Of a stretch of DNA of 18,023 nucleotides, positions 5,483 through 12,882 are shown one piece after another. Position 1 is the stretch's first letter. The number at the start of each line of letters is the position of its first letter. The stretch lies in contig SKVI01000385.1 in NCBI GenBank assembly GCA_007129525.1, positions 1-18,023 of the forward strand. Reading direction: 5' to 3'. Below the pieces are notes generated by a model. It was not told the origin of the DNA. It saw only the letters and a list, made by a program, of their open reading frames with translations, and ran no database searches. Origin of the DNA: Gemmatimonadota bacterium (GTDB lineage: Bacteria; Gemmatimonadota; Gemmatimonadetes; Longimicrobiales; Gaopeijiaceae). The position numbers were made by a program, and so were the translations under genes.

Positions 5483-7015
5483 ATGGCGCTCAGGGCAACG
5501 TTTCCGTTCGGCAGAGGGTCGGCGGAGGATCGCCGCGTCGAGGACCTCACGTCGCCCACTCAGGCGGCGCTCGTAGTGGCCGGCGTCTACGCTCTCCTTG
5601 CCGTGGTCTGGATCGTCTTTGGCCGCCGGCTCCAGGCGTGGTTGGCAGAAACGGCGCCGGCGGCGACCCCGTGGCTACAGCCGCTGGAGCAGTGGGGGCT
5701 CGTGGTGGTCACTGCCACGGCCCTCTTCGTGGTGATCCGCGTGCTTCTCCGACGCAGGAACAAGACCGCGCAGGCCCTTCAGGAGGTCAACGACAACCTT
5801 CGAAGCCACCTGCAGCATTCTCCATTGGCCACGGTGGAATGGGACCGTGAGTTTCGGCTCAAGCGCTGGTCCAGCAGGGCCGAAGAGCTCTTCGGGTGGC
5901 CGGCCGAGGAGGCCCTGGGACGCTCATGGCTGGATTGGGACCTGATCCACCCCGACGACCGGTCTTCGGTGGAACGGCTCCTCCAGAACATTCGCCACAA
6001 GGAGCCCGGCGGCACACTGGTGGTTCTCCGCAGCCGCCGTCGTGACGGAACCGAGATCGCCTGCGAGTGGCACGTCTCCTGGACCCGGGACAGTCGGGGG
6101 CGTTTCGGCTCCATCCTCTGCCTGGTGCACGACATTACCGGGGACCGGGAGATCATGGACGAGATGCAGCGCATGATCAGGGACCTGGAACTGAAGGTGG
6201 CTCGCCGCACCCGCGATCTGGCCTCGGCCAATCGGGATCTACGTGCCTTCACCCACTCCATCTCCAACGACCTGCGAGCTCCGGTGCGGTCCATGATCGG
6301 ATTCACCGAGCTCCTGCGAGACCGGTACGGCGAGGACATCCCCACCGACGCCCGCAAGCAGCTCGTATACCTGCTGGCGGCGGGCCGACAGCTCGACCAC
6401 CTCATCGAAGACCTCATGGAGTACGGGCGCCTGGGCGGCCAGGGCATCACCCTCGAGCCCGTGGATCTCCTGGAGGTGGCCGGGAAGGCGATCCGCTCGC
6501 TCGAGACCGCCTTTCCCGAGGCGGAAGCGGCAATCACCCTCCCTGACGAAACCGAGACCATCCCCGCCGACCGAGCCCTCCTCCGGCAGGTTCTCACCAA
6601 TCTCCTGGAGAATGCCCTCAAGTACCGGCATTCGCGGCGCCCGGCCCGGATCGAGCTCACCACCGAACGGGGGGACGACGAGGTCAGGGTACGGGTTCGG
6701 GACAACGGACCCGGCATTCCACCGGAGCATCGCGAGCGGGTCTTCCGGCTGTTCGAACGGCTGCATTCAGAGGAGAGTCACCCGGGCACCGGGATGGGCC
6801 TGGCCGTCGTCCGCAAGGCCATGAACCTCATGGGGGGACAAGTCACGGTTCACGATCACGACGGGCCGGGGGTCACCTTCCTCCTGCGCTTTCCGGTCTA
6901 CAGCCCGCTGGTAGCCGGGCCCCCGGATTCCGAGCGGCTGGATGGCCGTGGGGCAGACGACACCGATGCGTCTACGCCGGACAGGGTCAGGGACGCCACC
7001 CATACCCCGTCATGA
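5483..7015 (+). CDS. PAS-domain sensor histidine kinase, two transmembrane segments
   Basis: This 510-aa protein starts at ATG 5483 behind GAGGAG. Two membrane helices (about 28-46 and 71-89) enclose a short loop, so sensing is probably in the membrane or cytoplasm. A PAS domain follows (about 107-222; SPLATVEWDREFRLKRWS, FGWPAEEALGR, HPDDR, DITG). A coiled linker leads to a HisKA domain with the H-box HSISNDLRAPVRSMIGF; phospho-acceptor His258 is intact. The ATPase domain shows the N-box NLLENALKYRH, G1 box DNGPGIP, F-box FRLFERL and G2 box GTGMGLAVV, so it should be active. About 40 low-complexity residues end the protein. The H-box and coil resemble phytochrome-type kinases, but there is no GAF/PHY chromophore domain. 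No response regulator is in view. The last six bases overlap the HNH gene on the other strand. Confidence 0.93.
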   Translation: MALRATFPFGRGSAEDRRVEDLTSPTQAALVVAGVYALLAVVWIVFGRRLQAWLAETAPAATPWLQPLEQWGLVVVTATALFVVIRVLLRRRNKTAQALQEVNDNLRSHLQHSPLATVEWDREFRLKRWSSRAEELFGWPAEEALGRSWLDWDLIHPDDRSSVERLLQNIRHKEPGGTLVVLRSRRRDGTEIACEWHVSWTRDSRGRFGSILCLVHDITGDREIMDEMQRMIRDLELKVARRTRDLASANRDLRAFTHSISNDLRAPVRSMIGFTELLRDRYGEDIPTDARKQLVYLLAAGRQLDHLIEDLMEYGRLGGQGITLEPVDLLEVAGKAIRSLETAFPEAEAAITLPDETETIPADRALLRQVLTNLLENALKYRHSRRPARIELTTERGDDEVRVRVRDNGPGIPPEHRERVFRLFERLHSEESHPGTGMGLAVVRKAMNLMGGQVTVHDHDGPGVTFLLRFPVYSPLVAGPPDSERLDGRGADDTDASTPDRVRDATHTPS

Positions 7016-7573
7016 GTTCCTTGGGACTCCCTTCAAGACCCTGAGGGCATCGGTCCCGTAGAACATCTCGATCCACCTGGCCTGCTGGGGCGTCACCCGG
7101 CGCACGGCCCAGACCAGGTGCACGTGGTTGGGCTCGGACGGGCTCGTGAGCAGGGGCATACCGGCCTCCTCGGGGGTCCGGTTCCCCTTCCGGTTGTTGC
7201 AGGGCGAGCAGGCGGTGACCACGTTCTGCCAGGTGTTCAAACCACCCCTGGAGACCGGGAGCACGTGGTCCCGGGTCAGGAACTGCCTACCGCGAAGCTC
7301 CTTACGGTGCCGACCGCAGTACTGACAGGCGTACTCGTCCCGGGCAAAGAGAAAGGTGTTGGTGACCTGCCGCCTGAACCGTTGGGGGACGTGAATGTAG
7401 CGGACCAGGCGGATGACGGTGGGACACGGGAGCTCGTCGTGCTCGGAGCGGAACCGCCGGGCCTCATCCACCTCGAGGATCTCGGCCTTGCGGTCGAGCA
7501 CCAGCCGAACCGCCCGTCGGGCGGAGACGAGCGTCAGGGGCTCGAACGACGCATTCAGCGCCAGGCAACCCAT
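7010..7573 (-). CDS. HNH endonuclease family protein
   Basis: This 187-aa protein starts at ATG 7573, with GGGGAGG about 9 nt upstream. The N-terminal part (LALNASFEPLTLVSARRAVRLVLDRKAEIL) matches the conserved opening of chromosomal stand-alone HNH proteins. The HNH module spans about 80-135: a zinc pair C83/C86 (CQYCG), then TRDHVLPVSRGG with D102/H103 of the beta-beta-alpha metal site, N116 in WQNVVTAC, and the second zinc pair C122/C125 (CSPCNNRKGNRTP). These enzymes cut or nick DNA, but the cellular role of this widespread branch is not settled. Nothing mobile flanks it. It lies 173 nt downstream of priA on the same strand and converges with the kinase, the coding ends overlapping by 6 bp. 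Confidence 0.92.
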   Translation of the reverse strand: MGCLALNASFEPLTLVSARRAVRLVLDRKAEILEVDEARRFRSEHDELPCPTVIRLVRYIHVPQRFRRQVTNTFLFARDEYACQYCGRHRKELRGRQFLTRDHVLPVSRGGLNTWQNVVTACSPCNNRKGNRTPEEAGMPLLTSPSEPNHVHLVWAVRRVTPQQARWIEMFYGTDALRVLKGVPRNS

Positions 7574-7746
7574 TGGGTGCGCACCTCCCCGGCAAAACAG
7601 GAGTCCCCGCCGCCGACAAGACGATGTCTGCTGCGGGACGACTTCGTGAGACCGGAGATACCCCGTCGATCCCCGGCGGGTTGCGGAGAATCTACGGGCT
7701 CAGCCTCCGGCGGTCCAGACGGTCGTTGACGAAGCGGAACGGCCTT

Positions 7747-10263
7747 TCAAAGGAGAGCCACCGGATCCCGGTCCACCACCAGGCGTACATCGCCGGCCGG
7801 CACCGGCGCCGCCTCCAGCAGCGCTCGTAGAAGTCGAGTGGTGGCGGCCGGCGTGCCTCCACGCAGGAAGAAGTGCCACCGCCACCGCCCGTGCAGGCGC
7901 TCGATGGGTGCCGGCGCCGGTCCCACCACCGTCGCGTCAGGGCCCAGCTCCCGGAGCCGGCGTCGCACCCAACTGGCCGCTTCCTCCGCTCCCTCAGCCG
8001 CCAGGTCCGACGCCGGCGAGCTCACCACGACGTTGACCAGACGCGTGAGCGGCGGGTACGGGGGAGCCTTTCGCTCCGAGAGCTCTCGGCGAGCGAACCC
8101 TTCGAAGTCGTGGGAGAGAGCCGAGCTCACGGCGTAGTGGTCGGGTACCGCGGTCTGAATCAGAACCTGCCCGCCCCGATCGCCTCGACCCGCCCGCCCC
8201 GCCACCTGGCTCAGGAGCTGGAAGGTCCGTTCGCTGGCCCGGAAGTCAGGGAGGTGAAGCCCCACGTCAGCGTTCACCACCCCCACCAGGGTGACGCCCG
8301 GAAAGTCGAGTCCCTTGGCGATCATCTGCGTGCCCAGGAGTATGTCCACCTCCCCGCGCCCCACCCGGCCCAGGATCTCGGCGTGTGACCACTTTCCGGC
8401 GGTGGTATCCACGTCCATGCGGGCCACCCGGGCCTGGGGGAAGGTCTCGGTCACCACCCGTTCCACCTGTTCGGTTCCCAGCCCCCGATACGACAGGTCG
8501 GTGTCACCACACCGGGGACAGCGGCTGGGCACTCCCTCCTCGTGCCGACAGTGGTGACAAAGCAGTCGCTTGCGCCGCCGGTGATAGGTGAGCGACACCG
8601 AACACCGGGGACACTCCTGCACCTCACCGCATCCGCGGCACTGGATGAACGAGCTGTACCCCCGCCGGTTCAACAGCAGGATGCTCTGTTCGCCCCGCTC
8701 AAGACCCGCCTCCACCGCTTCCACGAGGGTGGCGCTGAGGACTCCGGAGCTCGACCCCGTTCCGCCACCTCCGGATCCGCCGGACGGGGGCTGGGCCGCC
8801 GGATCCCGACCCCGCCGCAGGTCCACCACCGCCACCGGTGGCATGGGGCGCCCCCCCACCCGCTCCGGAAGAGTAAGGAGGTTGAACTTCCCCCGGGCGG
8901 CGTTCTGCCAGCTCTCCAGCGACGGAGTGGCGCTGCCCAGCACGCAGACGGCGCCGGCCATCCGGGCTCGCATGACCGCCACGTCCCGGGCATGGTAGCG
9001 CGGTGCCTCCGACTGCTTGTAGGACGAGTCGTGTTCCTCGTCCACCACGATGGCGCCCAACCTCGGCACTGGCGCAAACAGGGCCGATCGGGCGCCCACC
9101 ACGATAGCCTTCTGCCCGTCTCGGATCTGCCGCCACTGATCGTAGCGTTCACCGTCGGAGAGAGCGGAGTGCAGAACCGCCACTTCGTCACCGAACCAGG
9201 CCCGAAACCGCGATACAGTCTGGGGGGTCAGGGAGATCTCCGGAACCAGGACGATGGCCGAGCGGTCCTCCTCCCGGACCAGGTACCTCAGGAGCTGTAT
9301 GTACACCAGCGTCTTCCCGGACCCGGTTACTCCGTGGAGGAGGAAGGGAAGCGGAACGTCTTCTGCCTCCCGGTCGGCCAGGATGCGTGCCAGGGCCTGG
9401 CGCTGCGCCGGGGTCGGCTCCAGGGGGACGGCGGGGGCCGCGGGCGCCTGACCGAAGGGATCCCGGAGCACCTCCTCCTGGCCCAGCTCCACCAGGCCCT
9501 TCTCTTCCAGACCCCGAACCACCGATCGGGAGAAGCCGTCCTCCTTCAGCAGGGTGGCCAGCGCCCGGCTGCCACCTGAACGCCCCAGCAGCTCGAAGCA
9601 CTCCCGCTGCCGGGCAGCCCGCCCGAAGGTTTCGTCCCGGGTAGCCAGATCGGGAATCCAATCCACCAACCGGACCACCTTGCGATGCCGAATCGGGGGA
9701 CTGGGAGGAGGCTCGGTCCAGTGTTCCAGGAGTTTCTCTCGGCGCAGTCGGCGGATCTCGGGCCAGATGGAGCCCATGTCCAGCGACCTCCGGAGAGGGG
9801 AAACCCGGACCGGCCCGTCGCGCTGGCCCACCGCAGCCAGGACCTGCCGGGCCCGGGACGGCAGCTCCACCGGCACCAGGGCACCACCGCCCTCCCGTTC
9901 TGCGCGGATCTGTTCCCTTCCGCGGGACGTGGGCTGGATCAGGTCACGTCCACCGTCGGAGAGCACCGACGGCAACATGCTTCGGAGGACCAGCCCTGGA
10001 GGGGTCACGTAGTATTCGGCCACCCACCGCGCCAGCCGAAGGAGGTCCGGCGGGACGGACGGCCGATCTTCCAACACGTCGAGCACCGACCGGATCCCCC
10101 GAACTCCCCGGGGATCGCCGGGGCCCACGACCCACCCCACCCGTTCGCTTCGTCGAAACGGCACCAACACCCGTGTGCCGGGCTGGGGCGTCTCCCCGTC
10201 CAGCCGGTAGGTAAAGCTTCGGAAGACCGGGAGTGGCAGCGCCACGTCCACGTGGGCGCTCAC
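7747..10263 (-). CDS. priA: Primosomal protein N' (replication restart helicase PriA)
   Basis: PriA binds stalled or broken replication forks, unwinds the lagging strand 3' to 5' and starts DnaB reloading. From GTG 10263 it is 838 aa. The 3'-DNA-binding domain opens with DVALPLPVFRSFTYRLDG. Walker A GVTGSGKT is at about 311-318, DEEHD (motif II) at 408-412, GSATPSLESW follows, and eight zinc-binding cysteines (CRGC, CPRC, CHHC, CPRC) lie between about 542 and 590. Motifs V and VI (LLGTQMIAKGLDFPGVTLVG; QVAGRAGRGDRGGQVLIQT) are intact. GTG 10281 is an alternative start, but GTG 10263 has GGAGG 11 nt upstream and matches the family start. A Gly/Ser/Pro-rich insert (PPSGGSGGGGTGSSSG) sits before the LVEAVEAGLERGEQ helix and may be a flexible loop. 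The gene follows the M24 peptidase by about 60 nt. Confidence 0.96.
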   Translation of the reverse strand: MSAHVDVALPLPVFRSFTYRLDGETPQPGTRVLVPFRRSERVGWVVGPGDPRGVRGIRSVLDVLEDRPSVPPDLLRLARWVAEYYVTPPGLVLRSMLPSVLSDGGRDLIQPTSRGREQIRAEREGGGALVPVELPSRARQVLAAVGQRDGPVRVSPLRRSLDMGSIWPEIRRLRREKLLEHWTEPPPSPPIRHRKVVRLVDWIPDLATRDETFGRAARQRECFELLGRSGGSRALATLLKEDGFSRSVVRGLEEKGLVELGQEEVLRDPFGQAPAAPAVPLEPTPAQRQALARILADREAEDVPLPFLLHGVTGSGKTLVYIQLLRYLVREEDRSAIVLVPEISLTPQTVSRFRAWFGDEVAVLHSALSDGERYDQWRQIRDGQKAIVVGARSALFAPVPRLGAIVVDEEHDSSYKQSEAPRYHARDVAVMRARMAGAVCVLGSATPSLESWQNAARGKFNLLTLPERVGGRPMPPVAVVDLRRGRDPAAQPPSGGSGGGGTGSSSGVLSATLVEAVEAGLERGEQSILLLNRRGYSSFIQCRGCGEVQECPRCSVSLTYHRRRKRLLCHHCRHEEGVPSRCPRCGDTDLSYRGLGTEQVERVVTETFPQARVARMDVDTTAGKWSHAEILGRVGRGEVDILLGTQMIAKGLDFPGVTLVGVVNADVGLHLPDFRASERTFQLLSQVAGRAGRGDRGGQVLIQTAVPDHYAVSSALSHDFEGFARRELSERKAPPYPPLTRLVNVVVSSPASDLAAEGAEEAASWVRRRLRELGPDATVVGPAPAPIERLHGRWRWHFFLRGGTPAATTRLLRALLEAAPVPAGDVRLVVDRDPVALL

Positions 10264-10323
10264 AGCCAGTGGATCCTCCACACGGCCGCCGATCCAGGGG
10301 CGCCACCCGGTGACGGCATCGAA

Positions 10324-11523
10324 TCAGGTGGTGGGAAAGAGGAGGAGGTCCTCCTGGGGGTCGGGCGTCGTGATTTCCGGCCCATCAGGACCCCAGAAGA
10401 CATTCACCTCGCTTCGGACTCCGATCTCTCCGGGAATGTAGACACCGGGTTCCACGGAAAAGCCGACGCCCGTGAGAAGCCGGCGCTCGTCCCGGGTCTC
10501 CAGGTGGTCCAGGTTGGGACCCGACCCGTGGAGGGAGCTGTCAATGGAGTGACCCAGGCGATGGACGGACCACTCGCCCAGTCCCCTGGCCTGCAGGAGT
10601 GACCGGGCCATCTCGTCCACCTCCCATCCCTGTACGGCCGCTCCGGCCCGTGCCCGTTCCTCGAGCATCTCCAACGCCCCGTTGCGGGCGTCGCGGACGG
10701 CATCCCACACCTCCTTCATCCGGGGTGTGGGCTCCTCGCCCAGGACCCCCATCCAGGTCTGGTCCGCCGGAATCCCACCGTCAGGAAACGCACCCCACAG
10801 GTCGATGAGGACCATCTCCCCACGCTTCAGGGGCTCACCCCTTCCCACCGGGTCGTAGTGGGGGTCCGATGCCCGGGGGCCAATGGCTACGATACAGCCC
10901 ACCTGCTCGGAGAGCCCCCGCTCCGCCAGACGGCCCTCGATCCAGTCCATGAGCTCGCTCTCACCCAGCGGGTCGTCTCGTCCCGCGGCCGCCGCGGCCC
11001 GTCGGAAGGCCTCCATGGCGGTCTCGCGAACCACGCCGGCGGCCCGCCGATGGAGCTCCAGGCCCCGCTCACTCCACCGGGAATGGAAGGCGGTGATCAG
11101 ATCGCCGGAAGACACCACCTCGACCCCCTGCGCCCGCACCATCTCCACCACACCTGCAGGGACCCAGTCAACCATGGGCACCGCCGAGTCCGGAGAATAC
11201 TCCATGGCCACCCGCTCCACCCGCTCCAGGAGTCGGGTCAGCTCCTGGTCCAGCTCTCGCCAGCTGCTGTAGGTGACCCGATCCCAGCGCCACTGCCGCC
11301 AGGCGGAGGTCTCGATGGAGTGGTGCAGGAGTCGGGGCTCGCCCTCGGCCGGAAAAAGAGCGAAGGCCCGGCGTGTCGTCTTCCCCAGACCCAGCAGTCG
11401 ATGGGCCAGGGGGTTGTGGTCGCCCAGGTCGTAGAGAAGCCATCCGTCGGCTCCCAGGTCCTCCAGGAGCTGCGGGAGCTCAGCCATCCCGTCCGGGTCC
11501 AACAACCCGTGGGGGCCGCTCAC
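10324..11523 (-). CDS. M24-family metallopeptidase (Xaa-Pro aminopeptidase-like)
   Basis: This 399-aa protein starts at a GTG that overlaps the methyltransferase stop as GTGA, with GGGGGAG 5 nt upstream. It has a creatinase-type N-terminal domain (about 1-150) and a pita-bread catalytic domain. All five metal ligands are visible: D241 (VLIDLWG), D254 (PADQTW), H325 (RLGHSID), E358 (SVEPGVY) and E372 (RSEVNV). It should therefore be an active dinuclear metal enzyme, most likely releasing N-terminal residues before proline or cleaving Xaa-Pro dipeptides. The histidine region reads GHSIDSSLHGSGPNLD rather than the common GHGIG...HE-P, so the substrate may differ from classical PepP/PepQ. There is no signal peptide, so it should be cytoplasmic. 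Confidence 0.92.
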   Translation of the reverse strand: MSGPHGLLDPDGMAELPQLLEDLGADGWLLYDLGDHNPLAHRLLGLGKTTRRAFALFPAEGEPRLLHHSIETSAWRQWRWDRVTYSSWRELDQELTRLLERVERVAMEYSPDSAVPMVDWVPAGVVEMVRAQGVEVVSSGDLITAFHSRWSERGLELHRRAAGVVRETAMEAFRRAAAAAGRDDPLGESELMDWIEGRLAERGLSEQVGCIVAIGPRASDPHYDPVGRGEPLKRGEMVLIDLWGAFPDGGIPADQTWMGVLGEEPTPRMKEVWDAVRDARNGALEMLEERARAGAAVQGWEVDEMARSLLQARGLGEWSVHRLGHSIDSSLHGSGPNLDHLETRDERRLLTGVGFSVEPGVYIPGEIGVRSEVNVFWGPDGPEITTPDPQEDLLLFPTT

Positions 11524-12581
11524 CTGTCTCCCCCACCACTCTGGAAGAGGGGCAGGTCCTTCACGTTCCCATCCTCGCTGCCTTCGGCGTTGTCCGGACC
11601 GCCCTCGGCCTCCGCCTCGTTCACTTCCGGGGATGCCCCATCGGCCCGGGGGGCGCCGTCCCGCCCTCCACGTTCGTCAGGCGTCTCCACCGTGTCGATG
11701 TCGCCGCCACGGTCGGAGGCACTCTTCTTGGTTCCCTTGAGCATGTCCAGCCCCAGAATCCGTTCCCGGGTCAGGAGGCGGTGCACCTCCCGCTCCCGTG
11801 CCAGAACCGTCCGAACTCCCCGCCATCCCCAACGGTGCCATGCGCGCCGGAGAATGCCCAGCTTCTCCGGAAGGGAAAAGAGTTCGGAAAAATCCGGGAA
11901 GGGTTTCTTGACCTGAGGTCGGAAGGCGGTCTTCTCGTCGGACCAGGCCTCCGTGTGCAGGCGCACGACGCCGGCCGCGCGGAGGTTGCGTTTCAGCTCC
12001 ACCAGCATGACGGGACGCGCACCGAGGTGGCGGGAGAGCAGGGCCCGGCGTTCAGCATCCACCGGCGCCTTCCACACGAGTTGCACCAGCACGATGTTGC
12101 CTCCGGGGCGGGTCACGCGCACCAGCTCGCGGATCACCTGGGCGGGGTCGGCATTCGCCGTCACCCCCAGTTCACCCACGGCGATGTCGAAGACCCCGTC
12201 GCGATACGGGAGGCTCGCCATGGGCCCGTGCTGGAACTGGGCCCGCTCCTGGAGGCCGCCTTCGCGGGCGCGCCGCTCGGCCCGCTTGACCAGAACCGGA
12301 TCCTCGTCCGCTCCACACGCCTGAACACCGAATTCGCGGACGAAGTATTCCACCGTGACACCGGATCCGCACCCGGCCACCAGAACCTCATCACCCTCCT
12401 GCATGTCGGTGAGAAGCGCGATCTGGTGGTACAGCGCACGTCCCCCCGGCGGAAAGAGAGACTTGGAGCTGAGGCGGATCAGGTCCAACATCGAGGGCTC
12501 GTCGCCCAAGAACGCGGGGATACCGTCGCGCTCCCCTACCTTCCGTTCCGAGTCCGCCGCCCTGTTCGGTGAGTCGACCAC
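11520..12581 (-). CDS. Class I SAM-dependent methyltransferase with acidic C-terminal tail
   Basis: The protein is 353 aa if it begins at GTG 12581, which shares its G with the TAG stop of the CcmH-like gene. ATG 12491 is a plausible alternative (323 aa) but would drop a FLGDEPSM segment that looks conserved. The Rossmann core starts with motif I VLVAGCGSGVTVEYF (about 66-80), then GADEDP (motif II), DIAVGELGVTAN and VIRELVRVTRPGGNIVLVQ (post-I to motif III), the order of the UbiE/small-molecule methyltransferase group. Downstream is a basic helical region (RAWHRWGWRGVRTVLARERE). The last 70 or so residues are acidic, Gly/Glu/Asp-rich and probably disordered, ending NVKDLPLFQSGGGDR. The substrate is unknown. 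The 4-bp overlap with the M24 peptidase shows cotranslation. Confidence 0.85.
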   Translation of the reverse strand: MVDSPNRAADSERKVGERDGIPAFLGDEPSMLDLIRLSSKSLFPPGGRALYHQIALLTDMQEGDEVLVAGCGSGVTVEYFVREFGVQACGADEDPVLVKRAERRAREGGLQERAQFQHGPMASLPYRDGVFDIAVGELGVTANADPAQVIRELVRVTRPGGNIVLVQLVWKAPVDAERRALLSRHLGARPVMLVELKRNLRAAGVVRLHTEAWSDEKTAFRPQVKKPFPDFSELFSLPEKLGILRRAWHRWGWRGVRTVLAREREVHRLLTRERILGLDMLKGTKKSASDRGGDIDTVETPDERGGRDGAPRADGASPEVNEAEAEGGPDNAEGSEDGNVKDLPLFQSGGGDR

Positions 12582-12808
12582 TAGAAGGTGGGGCCCTTGG
12601 AGAGTTCCAGCTTCCTGAGGGCCCGGGACTCTTCCGCCGGGCATTGCTCCAGCATGAGGCCGGGGCAATAGGGCGAGAGGAACTGTCCGATGGCCTCTTC
12701 GGCCCCCGGGTGCGGCTCGGTTGTGCCCTCCACTCCCCCGGGGGTCTGCCCATGGGCCAGGGTGGCCGTGAGTCCCGGGAGAAGGAGAGCGCTGAAGGTC
12801 TGTCGCAT
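12581..12808 (-). CDS. Small exported protein with CcmH-like cysteine motif
   Basis: This 75-aa protein starts at ATG 12808. A signal peptide covers about residues 1-21 (MRQTFSALLLPGLTATLAHG, probable cleavage after HG or QT). The mature 50 or so residues contain FLSPYCPGLMLEQCPAEESRALR. That resembles the start of the CcmH/CycL/NrfF domain, where LRCxxC..s..dS.a..a..LR binds apocytochrome c or haem-ligation partners. Here the spacing is C-x7-C, not C-x2-C, and the protein stops 10 residues after ALR, whereas CcmH domains go on for a three-helix bundle. It may be a degenerate remnant or a real minimal variant. No other Ccm gene is in view. It follows the deacetylase-like gene by 74 nt and runs into the methyltransferase (TAGTG junction). 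Confidence 0.7.
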   Translation of the reverse strand: MRQTFSALLLPGLTATLAHGQTPGGVEGTTEPHPGAEEAIGQFLSPYCPGLMLEQCPAEESRALRKLELSKGPTF

Positions 12809-12814
12809 CGGCTT

Positions 12815-12820
12815 CACCTC
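12815..12820 (-). promoter_or_regulatory. Ribosome binding site fixing the CcmH-like start
   Basis: GAGGTG on the minus strand lies 6 nt before ATG 12808. The same frame is open from an ATG at 12886, but that start has no ribosome site, overlaps the end of the upstream gene and would put a charged segment before the signal peptide. The site therefore decides the start. Confidence 0.65.
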
Positions 12821-12882
12821 GTCGAAGGTCGTGTGGCGGGCGCCGGTGCAAGTCTTCAATATCGCGGGATTGGTTCCGTGTC

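Noticed and set aside
7574..7746. Short open frames and GC-rich partial palindromes between priA and the HNH gene.
   Set aside because: No ribosome site, no protein character, and no stem followed by a T-run. It is reported only as a 173-nt gap.
12391..12753. Alternative minus-strand frame that might continue the truncated CcmH-like protein after a frameshift.
   Set aside because: None of the three frames downstream of ALR shows the expected helices and YG motif of a CcmH domain, so a simple frameshift is not supported by this sequence alone.
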